From NCBI RefSeq assembly GCF_963678635.1, contig NC_087065.1, forward strand, positions 38,467,888-38,531,887: 64,000 bases of DNA. Reading direction: 5' to 3'. Source of the stretch: Symsagittifera roscoffensis (lineage: Eukaryota; Xenacoelomorpha; Acoela; Convolutidae). The translations under genes were made by a program, and so were the position numbers. Shown here one piece after another: positions 13,152 through 24,949 of the stretch. The notes below the pieces were generated by a model. The model did no database searches. It saw nothing but the letters and a program-made list of their open reading frames with translations, and was not told where the DNA came from. Positions within the stretch are counted from its first letter, which is position 1; each line of letters opens with the position of its first letter.

Positions 13152-15368
13152 TAGCACCCTCAAGGTCACGTGACTTACTTTTGTTTTTGGTATTTTCTGA
13201 AACCAAAAGCAAGCATGGTCATGCATCGACATCATGTGCTCAAGCAAATACGTGGACTTCTACGCATTCCCATTCGCAATGCGCCCATCGGGCTCAAATG
13301 CCAATGCTCAATTAATTTTGCCAGGTGAAAAAAAAATTATTTAAAAAGTTCTGCTAAACTTTATTTTAAACTACCACCAAAAAACGCAAAGATTTCAAAG
13401 TGTAAAACAATCAAATTTTTGCCAATACCGGGCTTGCAATGAGACTGATGTTGACAAAAGTAAAATAGAAAATGTAGAAAATGGAAAGAAAAAAATTGTT
13501 CAAAATAAGAACGCAACATCAAAAACTTATTTGATCTCCGCTCAAATCATAATTCAGATCAGGCTGATTTCAGATTTTAAGCGTAGAATTTACGTTTACG
13601 GCTGCTCCCTCTACAGGTCCCAGAGGGACCGAGTGAGCATCCTACCTCGATCCAGGTTAACGGATAGTTGTTCTTAATTTTTCACAAATTTTTTTTTCTC
13701 TAATGCTTGTTTTCACTTCCTCATGAGAAGCTGTATTAATTTTTAAAAAATTTATTTTATCCATCAATGCTTCCAAGAACAACTGATTTTAGGCGATTAC
13801 AAATGCGGTTGTTGAAACTAGTAAGGGATAATGATGAGAAAAATTGTAAGTTTTCAAATGAATTTAAAAACAGTTTTTTTCCTTTTTTTCTTTTGTAAAT
13901 CGGGAGAAATGAATCAGTTTTTTTTTAAGTTTTCCTCGCACTACCCACTGTTCCTAAGTAATGAAGATTCCTGTTCTAGCCGTTTATAACACTTTGGCAG
14001 AAAAAACATCAATATGATGTAAAATGTTTTAAAAAAGAGAAAAATTTAAACATTATGTTTTTTAAAAAAAAAATCAAAAAATTGTAATTTTCAAAATTGA
14101 AAAAAAGTAAAAGTTAATTGCATATTACGATTCACCGTACCCAACTTAGTGGGTATAGCATTTTAAATTACCAAAAAATGTTGAAAATTGTAGATTTTAT
14201 GAAGTTTTCATTTTGGCTATTTTTCCTTGTCGCCTCCACTTAAGGCACCTTTGAGCCAACTTGAGAAACTGGAACCTAAACAAGCTATACAGATAGTCTC
14301 AATGAGCCATTTACAGCGTGATAACACGCCTGGAAGAAAAAAAAACTCCAGAAAAGAAAGAAAATTTTGAACTTTAACCTTTTTTCTTCTTCAAATGGCG
14401 ATACTTAGAATAATTTTTCATCTGAAAAGTTAAAAAAAAATCAAAAAATTCAAATTTTGAAAATTTTTTTAAAAAATCTCATCAGTCTGTTTATTGGAGT
14501 CTTCGAGGTTTTGAGAGATCTTATCTGGCGGCTAACAACAAAAGGATCATTTATTATAAAAATTTGAGAAAGGTCAAAAAAACATGTTTTTTCGACTTTT
14601 TTGACAGAATTTCGAAAGCAATATCTTGGCAAAAAACAAGAATGAGGGCCTAAAATTAGTACAAACAGTACTCCCACATAAGGTACATTAGGTTGGAAAC
14701 AAAAAATTTACTCTGACTCAAAAATCGTTTTTTAACTTTATTTCTGAACAAGAAATTGAAAAGAAATCAAAAACTTAAAAATTTTTTGAAAAAAATGATT
14801 GTTTTGAAAAAGTGCCAATTTTTAGCTGAAACTTTTCATTTTAGCTAATAAAGCCAGAGCAATGCCCTTTAAGCTCAAATAAATTAATTATGCAAATTAT
14901 TTTCAAGTTTTTTCGTTAAAGCCTTTTATTTTGAAAAAGTATTCAAAAATGGGTAAAAAAAAGTCAAAAAAATCAATTTTCTCCGATTGAAAAACCTCCA
15001 CTACCATGATGATTAGTGCGTTAGATAGGACTGCTGAGATCAATTTAGACGTTCTTTCATAAGTATATCAAAATTTTTACTTATTTTTGAGAATTAAGCA
15101 GAATAAAAACTTTTCCCAAATTGGGCAAAAAGCCCAAATTAGCCCAAACACCTGTTAAAAATTGTTGGGTCAAAAAATCACAAAAGGAAACCCCTATTCG
15201 TTTGACATTTTAGGGCCGCATGCAAAAAATTAGACCAATCTAACCTGACAATTTCGAGAATCAACTTTTTTGTCAAAATTCTCTAAAGACCAATTTAGGG
15301 AGATTACTTGTACCGGTGGGGGCCCTACCCCACCTAAAAAATTTTTGAAATGCTGGAACGCGGCCACC
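13152..15368 (+). repeat. S unit 4 (2217 bp), near-twin of S unit 1
   Basis: The internal hairpin is at 13600-13642 and the terminal hairpin at 15315-15334. Its AT-rich half matches S unit 1 more closely than its direct neighbours: a 75-codon minus-strand frame at 14450-14677 differs by one residue from that at 7795-8022, three units away. That points to segmental duplication or gene-conversion-like homogenisation. Confidence 0.85.
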
Positions 15369-17871
15369 TAGAGGAAATTGTTTCGCCCCACCCACCCGAC
15401 CTAAGCCTTTACCCACCCACCTGATCAGTCAGGCCGCTTCCACGTCGTCTTTTTAATTTTGATTAATTCCGTAGCTGGAATCGATTAATGGTATTGCCTA
15501 AGAAATAAAAGATTGACAGACACGACTGTTTGATAGAGACTTTTTCGGATCTTTTTTTCTAATACATTTTCAAAATTATATCCTGAAAATAATCATGCGC
15601 CTTCATCACATATGTCATCGAAGCAAATAGAGTATCGTGTTGGTTCCATAAATGTATCCCAGTATCCACAATGCTAAGAAGCAGGAAAACTAAAATACCT
15701 TTCTATTAAATTTGAGATTCAATGTCTCCTGAAGGAAAAGAAAACGCTCTCCTAGGGTGCAAGTTTTCCACAAAAACTGTATAAGCTGAAACATAACAGC
15801 ACAACATATCGGCTGCTCTCTATTTCTCTGCTCTTTATTCGAGGTCCCGGATGCCCCTACCTGGGACCACAAGGGTCCGAGGGCGCATCCTATAGGGATT
15901 GAAGCATCAAACGTACAATCATGAAATGAGAAATTCTAATCACTTATTACAATTTTCCATATTTCATTTTGCTCAGCAATCAATAAACTGTTGTATTTTT
16001 AACTTGAAGAGCCTGTTATATTATCAAACAAAATTGTTCGATAAAAATTACATTTTTTTTAGTTTTTCAAACAAAATTTTCAAATTTGAAACAAAAGAAA
16101 ACCCTGCATTTCTTTGCAATAACTAAGTCAATGCACTGTAGCTACACTAGTGAATGTAAAACATAGTTAAAAAAACGGACAACTGAATCTGGTTTTTTAA
16201 ATGTAATGTTTTTTTGTTTGGCTTTTAAATAGGATCACGTCAATTAATAATTGAAATTGAGCAAACAAGAATAAAACACTCGCAATTTTTGTTCAAAATT
16301 GACTAGAAAAATGATCAAACCACTCTATAGTGCCTATGGCAAGCTCAAAACATCCATCAAAAACCACTTTTGTTCACTTTTAAAATTGAATTTTTTTTCG
16401 ACCAAAAAAAGTTAGAGATGAAATTGAAAAAAAACGAAAATTTACCTAATTTGAAAAAATTGGTGTCAAATTGCCTTATCCATAGAAACACTTTCTATAA
16501 ACCTATTCAGAAAGGTTTTGTTGAGCAATGCCGAAAAAATTACCCCTTTTGAGAAAAATTCAAAAAACACATTTTTGGTTAACTCAAAAAAGTAGAAAAA
16601 GTGGGAAAAGGGGTCTTCAAAATGAAACCATCCAAAAGTGGCATTAACTAACTGCCATTTTTTTGTGAATTCAGACCCGCATACAAAAAATTACGAAGAT
16701 CCTACGTGAAGTTTTTGAGAACAGATTAGTTTCTCCGGAATTTTGGTAGTACTAATTTCATTACTGTACTTATAATTAAAGTCAAATCAAAAAGTCGTAA
16801 AAACTTCAATTTTTAATCAATTTTGACAAATAAATGATTAAAACCCACTAAATTGGCTATAGCAAGTTCGATTCTACCATCAGAAACCATTTTTTCCCAT
16901 TTCTGAAAATTTTCATTTTTTAAAAAATAAATGTTGAGTCACAAACGGGAAAAATTATACTTTTTCAAAAATTCAAAAAAAATTGATCCATTTAAACTAA
17001 TTCATCAGGCAACACGTTAGGAACCTGTTCAGACTGGTTTCCATGATCAAAGCAGCAAATGTCACCCATTTTGAGAAAAGTCGAAAAAACACCTTTTTAG
17101 TTAACTCAAAAAAGTGGAAAAAGTGGAGAAAGGGGTCTTCAAAACGAAACCATCCAAAAGTGGCATTAACTAACTGCCATTTTTTTGTGAATTCAGACCC
17201 GCATGCAAAAATTTACGAAAATCCTACGTGAAGTTTTTGAGAACAGATTAGTTTCTCGGGAATTTTGGTAGTACTATTTTTATTACTATAATTATAAATA
17301 AAGTCAAAACTAAAAGTCGTAAAAACTACAATTTTTAATCAATTTTGACAAATTAATGATCAAAACGCACTAAATTGGCTATGGCAAGTTCGAATGTACC
17401 ATCAGAAACCATTTTTTCCCATTTTTGAAAATTTTCATTTTTTTGAAATTAAATGTTGAGTCACAAACCGGAAAAAACAAACTTTTTCAAAAAGTCAAAA
17501 AAAATTGTTCCATTTAAACTTATCCATTAGGTCACACGTTGGGAACCTGTTCAGAATAGTTTTCATAATCATAGCAGCAAAATTTACCCATTTTGAGAAA
17601 AGTCAAAAAAACACCTTTTTAGTTAACTCAAAAAAGTGGAAAAAGTGGGAAAAAGGGTCTTCAAAATGAAACCATCCAAAAGTGGCATTAACAAACTGCC
17701 ATTATTTTCTAAATTTAGACCCGCATGCAAAAAATTAGGAAATTCTGACGTGCGGTTTTGCAGAAGTCGATAGTTTCTGGGCATTAGTAACAACGTAAAA
17801 AATTTTTTGCTTTTTGACCGGAAGGGGCCCCTACCCCTTCCTAATTTCTTTTTGTGCTACACGCGACCATC
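15369..17871 (+). repeat. L unit (2503 bp)
   Basis: It starts TAGAGGAAATTG with the CCACCC leader. The internal hairpin at 15849-15890 has one arm base changed (GGTCCGAG). Monomers start near 16498, 17022 and 17543. The terminal hairpin is at 17820-17841 (GGAAGGGG/CCCCTTCC) and the unit ends in CATC. It is nearly identical to the L unit at 20089-22592. Confidence 0.85.
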
Positions 17872-20088
17872 TAGCACCCTCAAGGTCACGTGTTGGATTT
17901 TTGTTTTTGGTATTTTCTGAAATCAAAAGAGAGCGTGGTCATGCATCGACATCATGTGCTCAAGCAAATACGTGGACTTCTACGCATTCCCATTAGCAAT
18001 GCGCCCTTCGGGCGCAAATGCCAATGCTCAATTAATTCTGGCAGGTAAAAATTTTTTAAAGAATAATTCTGATGAATTTTAACTTAAACTACCACCAAAA
18101 AACGGATAGATTTCAAAGTGTGAAACAATCAAGTTTTTGCTAATACCGGGCATGCAGTGAGACTGATTTCAGCAAAAATAAAATGGAAAATGAAGGAAAT
18201 GGAAAGAAAAAAATTGTTCAAAATAAGAATGCATTATCAAAAACTTATTTGATCTCCGCTAATGCCATAAATCCGATCAAACTGATTCCAGATTTTAAGC
18301 GTAGAGTTAACGGTTACGGCTGCTCCCTCTACAGGTCCCAGAGGGACCGAGTGAGCATCCTACCTCGATCCAGGATAACGGATAGTTGTTTTTAATTTTT
18401 CACAAAATTTTTTTCACTAATGCTTGTTTTCAATTCCTCATGAAAAGCTGTATAAATTTTAAAAAAATTGATTTTATTAATCAATGCTTCCAAGATCCAA
18501 GAACAACTGATGTTAGGGGGTTACAAATGCGGTTGGTGAAAACTAGTAAGGGATAATGATGAGAAAAATTGTAGGTTTTCTAATGAATTTAAAAACAGTT
18601 TTTTTCTTTTTTCTTTTGTAAATCGGGAGAAATGAATCAGTTTTTTTTTGTTTTCCTCGCACCACCCACTGTTCTTAAAAAATGAAGATTCCTGTTCTAG
18701 CCGTTTATAACACTTTGGCAGAAACAACATCAATATGATGTAAAATGTTTTAAAAAAGAGAAAAAATTAAAAATTATGTTTTTTTTTAAAAAAGTCAAAA
18801 ATTTGTAATTTTCAAAATTGAAAAAAAATGAAAAATAATTGCATATTACGATTCAGCGTACCCAACTTAGTGGGTCTAGCATTTTAAATTACCAAAAAAT
18901 GTTGAAAATTGTAGATTTTATGAAGTTTTCATTCTGGCTATGTTTCCTTGTCGCCTCCACTTAAGGCACCTTTGAGCCAACTTGAGAAACTGGAACCTAA
19001 ACAAGCTATGCAGATAGTCTGAATGAGCCATTTTTAGCTTGATAAATCGCCTGGAAGAAAAAAAAATCCAGAAAAGAAAGAAAATTTTGAACTTTAACCT
19101 TTTTTCTTCTTCAAATGGCGATACTTAGAATAATTTTTCAGCTGAAAAGTTCAAAAAAAATCAAAAAATTCGAATTTTGAAAATTTTTTAAAAAAATCTC
19201 ATCAGTCTGTTTATTGGAGTCTTCGAGGTTTTTGGAGACCTTATCTGGCGACTAACAACAAGTGGATCACTAATTTTAAAATTTTGAGAAAGGTCAAAAA
19301 AACATGTTTTTTCGACTTTTTTGACAGAATTCCGAAAGCAATATCTTGGCTAAAAACAAGAATGAGGGCCTAAAATTAGTACAAACAGTACTCCCACATA
19401 AGGTACATTAGGGTGGAAACAAAAAATTTACTCTGACTCAATAATCGTTTTTTAACTTTATTTCTGAACAAGAAATTGAAAAGAAATCAAAAACTTAAAA
19501 ATTTTTTGAAAAAAATGATTGTTTTGAAAAAGTGCCAATTTTTAGCTGAAACTTTTCATTTTAGCTAAGAAAACCAGAGCAATGCCCTTTAAGCTCAATT
19601 AAATTAATATAGCAAATTGTTTTCAAGTTTTTTCGTTAAAGCCTTTCATTTTGAAAAAGTATTCAAAAATGGGTAAAAAAAAGTCAAAAAAATCAGTTTT
19701 CTCCGATTCAAAAACCTCCACTACCATGATGATTAGTGCATTAGATAGGACTGCTGAGATCAATTTAGACGTTTTTTCATAAGTATATCGAAATTTTTAC
19801 TTATTTTTGAGAATTAAGCAAAATAAAAACTTTTCCCAAATTGGGCAAAAAGCCCAAATTAGCCCAAACACCTGTTAAAAATTGTTGGGTCAAAAAATCA
19901 CAAAAGGAAACCCCTATTCGTTTGACATTTTAGGGCCGCATGCAAAAAATTAGACCAATCTAACCTGACAATTTCGAGAATCAACTTTTTTGTCAAAATT
20001 CTCTAAAGACCAATTTAGGGAGATTACTTGTACCGGTGGGGGCCCTACCCCACCTAAAAAATTTTTGAAATGTTGGAACGCGGCCACC
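17872..20088 (+). repeat. S unit 5 (2217 bp)
   Basis: The internal hairpin is at 18318-18360 and the terminal hairpin at 20035-20054. With the L unit that follows, it forms a dimer that repeats the preceding S+L dimer. Confidence 0.85.
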
Positions 20089-22592
20089 TAGAGGTTACTC
20101 TTTCGCCCCACCCACCCGACCTAAGCCTTTACCCACCCACCTGATCAGTCAGGTCGCTTCCACGTCGTCTTTTTAAATTTGATTAATTCCGTAGCTGGAA
20201 TCGATTAATGGTATTGCCTAAGAAATAAAAGATTGACAGACACGACTGTTTGATAGAGACTTTTTCGGATCTTTTTTTCTAATACATTTTCAAAATTATA
20301 TCCTGAAATTAATCATGCGCCTTCATCACATATGTCATCGAAGCAAATAGAGTATCGTGTTGGTTCCATAAATGTATCCCAGTATCCACAATGCTAAGAA
20401 GCAGGAAAACTAAAATACCTTTCTATTAAATTTGAGATTCAATGTCTCTTGAAGGAAAAGAAAACGCTCTCCTAGGGTGCAAGTTTTCCGCAAAAACTGT
20501 ATAAGCTGAAACATAACAGCACAACATATCGGCTGCTCTCTATTTCTCTGCTCTTTATTCGAGGTCCCGGATGCCCCTACCTGGGACCACAAGGGTCCCA
20601 GGGCGCATCCTATAAGGATTAAAGCATCAAACGTGCAATCATGAAATGAGAAATTGTAATCACTTATTACAATTTTTCATATTTCATTTTGCTCAGCAAT
20701 CAATAAACTGTTGTATTTTTAACTTGAAGAGCCTCTTATATTATCAAACAAAATTTTTCGATAAAAATTACATTTTTTTTTAGTTTTTCAAACAAAATTT
20801 TCAAAATTGAAACAAAAGAAAACCCTGCATTTCTTTGCAGTAACTAAGTCAATGCACTGTAGCTACACTAGTGAATGTAAAACATAGTTAAAAAAACGGA
20901 CAACTGAATCTGGTTTTTTAAATTTAATGTTTTTTTGTTTGGCTTTTAAATAGGATCACGTCAATTAATAATTGAAATTGAGCAAACAAGAATATAACAC
21001 TCGCAATTTTTGTTCAAAATTGACTAGAAAAACGATAAAACCACTCTATATTGCCTATGGCAAGCTCAAAACATCCATCAAAAACCACTTTTGTTCACTT
21101 TTAAAATTGAATTATTTTTCGACCAAAAAAAGTTAGAGATGAAATTGAAAAAAAAACGAAAATTTACCTAATTTGAAAAAATTGGTGTCAAATTGCCTTA
21201 TCCATAGAAACACTTTCTATGAACCTATTCAGAAAGGTTTTGTTGAGCAATGCCGAAAAAAATACCCCTTTTGAGAAAAATTCAAAAAACACATTTTTGG
21301 TTAACTCAAAAAAGTGGAAAAAGTGGGAAAAGGGGTCTTCAAAATGAAACCATCCAAAAGTGGCATTAACTAACTGCCATTTTTTTGTGAATTCAGACCC
21401 GCATGCAAAAAATTACGAAGATCCTGCGTGAAGTTTTTGAGAACAGATTAGTTTCTCCGGAATTTTGGTAGTACTAATTTCATTACTGTACTTATAATTA
21501 AAGTCAAATCAAAAAGTCGTAAAAACTTCAATTTTTAATCAATTTTGACAAATAAATGATCAAAACCCACTAAATTGGCTATAGCAAGTTCGAATCTACC
21601 ATCAGAAACCATTTTTTCCCATTTCTGAAAATTTTCATTTTTTAAAAAGTAAATGTTGAGTCACAAACGGGAAAAATCATACTTTTTCAAAAATTCAAAA
21701 AAAATTGATCTATTTAAACTGATTCATCAGGCAACACGTTAGGAACTTGTTCAGAATGGTTTCCATGATCAAAGCAGCAAAAGTCACCCATTTTGAGAAA
21801 AGTCGAAAAAACACCTTTTTAGTTAACTCAAAAAAGTGGAAAAAGTGGAGAAAGGGGTCTTCAAAACGAAACCATCCAAAAGTGGCATTAACTAACTGCC
21901 ATTTTTTTGTGAATTCAGACCCGCATGCAAAAATTTACGAAAATCCTACGTGAAGTTTTTGAGAACAGATTAGTTTCTCGGGAATTTTGGTAGTACTATT
22001 TTTATTACTATAATTATAATTAAAGTCAAAACTAAAAGTCGTAAAAACTACAATTTCTTATCAATTTCGACAAATTAATGATCAAAACGCACTAAATTGC
22101 CTATGGCAAGTTCGAATATACCATCAGAAACCATTTTTTCCCATTTTGAAAATTTTCATTTTTTTGAAAATAAATGTTGAGTCAGAAACGGGAAAAATGA
22201 AATTTTTTCAAAAAGTCAAAAAAAATTGTTCCATTTAAACTTATTCATTAGGCCACACGTTGGGAACCTGTTCAGAATGGTTTTCATGATTATAGCAGCA
22301 AAATTTACCCATTTTGAGAAAAGTCGAAAAAACACCTTTTTAGTTAACTCAAAAAAGTGGAAAAAGTGGGAAAAAGGGTCTTCAAAATGAAACCATCCAA
22401 AAGTGGCATTAACAAACTGCCATTATTTTCTAAATTCAGACCCGCATGCAAAAAATTAGGAAATTCTGACGTGCGGTTTTCCAGAAGTCGATAGTTTCTA
22501 GAAAAATGTACCACTGTAAAAAATTTTCTACCTTTTGACCGGGAGGGGCCCCTACCCCTCCCTAATTGCTTTTTGTGCTACACGCGACCATC
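20089..22592 (+). repeat. L unit, last of the array (2504 bp)
   Basis: It starts TAGAGGTTACTC. The internal hairpin is at 20569-20610 with intact inner arms. Monomers start near 21222, 21744 and 22266. The terminal hairpin at 22541-22562 has arms GGGAGGGG and CCCCTCCC. It ends CGCGACCATC and is followed by AAGTAAAAGC, not by the TAG that opens a further unit, so this is the array edge. Confidence 0.85.
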
Positions 22593-22820
22593 AAGTAAAA
22601 GCTAGCTACTGTTAAACTGAGTAAAAATATTGTGTGATTGCATTTGTTGAATCCAGAGACATGTCATTGAGTGTGTCAAAACTTGACAGCAGAATCCAAG
22701 TACCGAATTGTTGTAATACCTAACTGCAAATAATTCGTAACAAAAATTTTGTCGCCATATAAAAAAATTTAACGCGGAATCCACAGCGAGCGAGTATTAA
22801 AATAGCGGAAAGATCGAAGA

Positions 22821-22929
22821 ACTAAGCTAAGCATTTGAAGCTGCAGTGTGTTATAATTTTTTAAGAATAATTGCTCAACAGCAAAAAGATTCTTAAAAAT
22901 TGCGTCCTGAATGAAGAACCACCCGAATG
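22821..22929 (+). repeat. 109-bp direct repeat, copy 1
   Basis: It runs from ACTAAGCTAAGC to CACCCGAATG and matches 23713-23821 with only a few substitutions, without gaps. The spacing between copies is 892 bp. Confidence 0.9.
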
Positions 22930-23650
22930 TTCTGACTGCGTATTAAAATCGATTAAAATTTTGATGATAGTTAAACTTTTTTTCATTCTTTCATTATTTT
23001 ATCCCTACGCGCTATGTTAATTGCATTGGGATTTATTTCGGTAGCCGAATAAAAAGAGTTAATTGTCTACCTCAATTCAATTTGGATGATTTAAATCGAC
23101 ACCTACACTTTAATATTGCGATTTATCCAGAGGTCAAACTAAGAATTTTCAAACCCGCATAACCTAACAAAAATCAATGGCTGTGAAAAATTATTCTTTC
23201 AGTTTTTAGACAGTTATTGTTCCGACTTTCGATACGAAAGTGACGGAATATTTGTGCTGGGGGTGGGTTTTTTTTTCTTCAGACAAATTTCGACTTTTTA
23301 ACTAGCCATTTTTGACGGAGTTTTTTTATATCATTCGAAAGGTATTGTTGTCCTGAGCTTAAATTTGAAAAGATTTTTTGCCTGTGATCATTTTTTGTAA
23401 ATTTTCGGGGGTTTAAAGATTGCCATTTTGGCCGATTTGGGACAATTAACGCGCGATATATTTCGCGCTATTAACGCGAAGGCGGAGAGTTAATTCGTCT
23501 TAGAAATCGTTCCAAATTGGTTGAAAGAAGCTTATTTGCCATAATTGATTTGTTTCAAGGAGCGAAATCTATCCTTTTGTACTTTATATGGCGTGTGGGG
23601 GGATAATTTTCATAAAAAATTTCAAATTTTAGAAATTTTTTTTTCTTTTT

Positions 23651-23714
23651 GTTTTATTTCATTTAATTTTTAAATGTTATTTCAAAAACATTTAAAAATT
23701 AAATGAAATAAAAC
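23651..23714. repeat. Perfect 28-bp inverted repeat with 8-nt loop
   Basis: The left arm 23651-23678 is the exact reverse complement of the right arm 23687-23714, and the loop is ATTTCAAA. It abuts the second 109-bp direct repeat. It could be a cruciform, a foldback-element end or a fresh duplication; no protein is linked to it. Confidence 0.95.
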
Positions 23715-23821
23715 TAAGCAAAGCATTTGAAGATGCAGTGTGTTATAATTTTTAAAAAATAATTACTCAACAGCAAAAAGATTTTTAAAAATTGCGTCCT
23801 GAATGAAGAACCACCCGAATG
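23713..23821 (+). repeat. 109-bp direct repeat, copy 2
   Basis: It matches 22821-22929. The flanking sequences differ after the shared block, so the 783 bp between the copies either was inserted together with a duplication or lies between two unrelated insertions of the same short element. Confidence 0.9.
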
Positions 23822-24949
23822 ATCCATAAACCTCAAAAAGCATCTTGTATCGAGCAGTCTTGTATGTTACGAGCAGTCTTGTATCTTTTGATAATTAGAA
23901 AAAAAATCCCGTCAAAGGCTAAGTAAAAACCAAAACTTTTCTGGAAGAAACATGCACCACGAGCATAAATAGGTAAATATTCCATCCTTTTAATCAAAAA
24001 TGGACATAAAAGTACTGTTTGTTCACGTATCCGACGAAGCAACTTTTACATGATCAAAGAAGACAAACCTTTTTTAAATTTTTAATCAATTTCGTGGGAG
24101 AATTATTTAACGAATGAAGCAAACAAAGAGAAGAGAGTATTTAGTCCTTAATAAAGTCCACGATAGGCATAATGTAAATTAATTTCTTCATTTCTCGTAC
24201 ATGACGCCGAACTTTATCAATGTGGTAGATTTGAACAGTTACAACAGGGGTTATCAGAAACGCTTAAGAATCATCAAAGTCAGGTCTAATTTCTCAGCTG
24301 AGAGCCCTTTCATTTAACGTTATATCTGTTAAAAATATTTATATCAGATATTTATAAGATCCTTAAAAAAAGTTCGGCTGCCTTTTGATTTCTTTTTTAA
24401 GTTAAAGGAAAATATATTTTTCGTTTGAGTTTTATATGAGTGTAGTCTCTAATTGCGAGGTTTTTTAAAGAAATTACTGCAAACCAAAAATTACAACACA
24501 AATTTTGGCCTTTTTTTAAAACTTTACCCGCAGTGCACATGCTTTCCCCAAAATAGAGTTTTCCTAGCACTCTGGGAGACTGGGAAAATGAAATTGGTGT
24601 CGAACAAATAAAAAAATTGACCAAATTAAACATTTATTTTTGTCAAAATTACCGCCCTCCTGAGAAAAAGCCCAGGGTTAGCTAAGTCCGCCCCAAATCA
24701 GCACCAAAAACAAAAATCGGTCTCTATGTTTTGATATTCAATTCAATCTACCAAAAACAAAGGCTTTATGTGCTGAAAACGATTATTGTTTGTGCCAAAT
24801 TTTTAATGCCGAACACGAACGGTTCAAAGCCAAAAGTTGCAATTTATTTTCTTAGTTTTAATGGCTTATCATCTTTTTACTGTTTTCCATAGCATCTGAT
24901 TAGCACAATTCTTGTCAAAAAATGCAAACATCGTGGAAAATGAGGGCGT

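Larger units (their letters stand above)
1..22592 (+). repeat. Head-to-tail array of two hairpin-terminated unit families (L and S)
   Basis: Ten successive units share one boundary design: a GC-rich stem-loop, a tail of about 30 nt ending CGCGACCATC (L) or CGCGGCCACC (S), then TAG opening the next unit. Complete L units are 2467-2530 bp and complete S units 2216-2221 bp. The order is partial L, L, L, S, S, S, S, L, S, L. The S+L pairs at 13152-17871 and 17872-22592 are near copies of each other, with the two L members offset by 4720 bp. S units 6498-8714 and 13152-15368 are also unusually alike. I see no transposase-sized reading frame, so the array is satellite DNA or a tandemly propagated non-autonomous element. 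Orientation is arbitrary and is given as the direction in which the hairpin lies at the 3' end. Confidence 0.85.
22593..24949. other. Non-repetitive AT-rich DNA, no supported gene
   Basis: I see no multi-exon or long reading frame that convinces me. It contains the 109-bp direct repeat and the 28-bp inverted repeat listed separately. It also contains a CpG-bearing stretch near 23447-23475 (CGCGATATATTTCGCG flanked by TTAACGCG and ATTAACGCG) that looks like part of a dispersed repeat. Confidence 0.5.

Noticed and set aside
1-22592. CRISPR-like array
   Set aside because: Units are kilobases long, there are no short spacers, no cas genes, and the genome is eukaryotic.
24510-24580. Single exon on the minus strand between TTTTCCCAG and GTAAAG, encoding SPRVLGKLYFGESMCTA
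   Set aside because: The splice sites look good, but I found no neighbouring exon in phase; one exon of about 55 nt is within chance.
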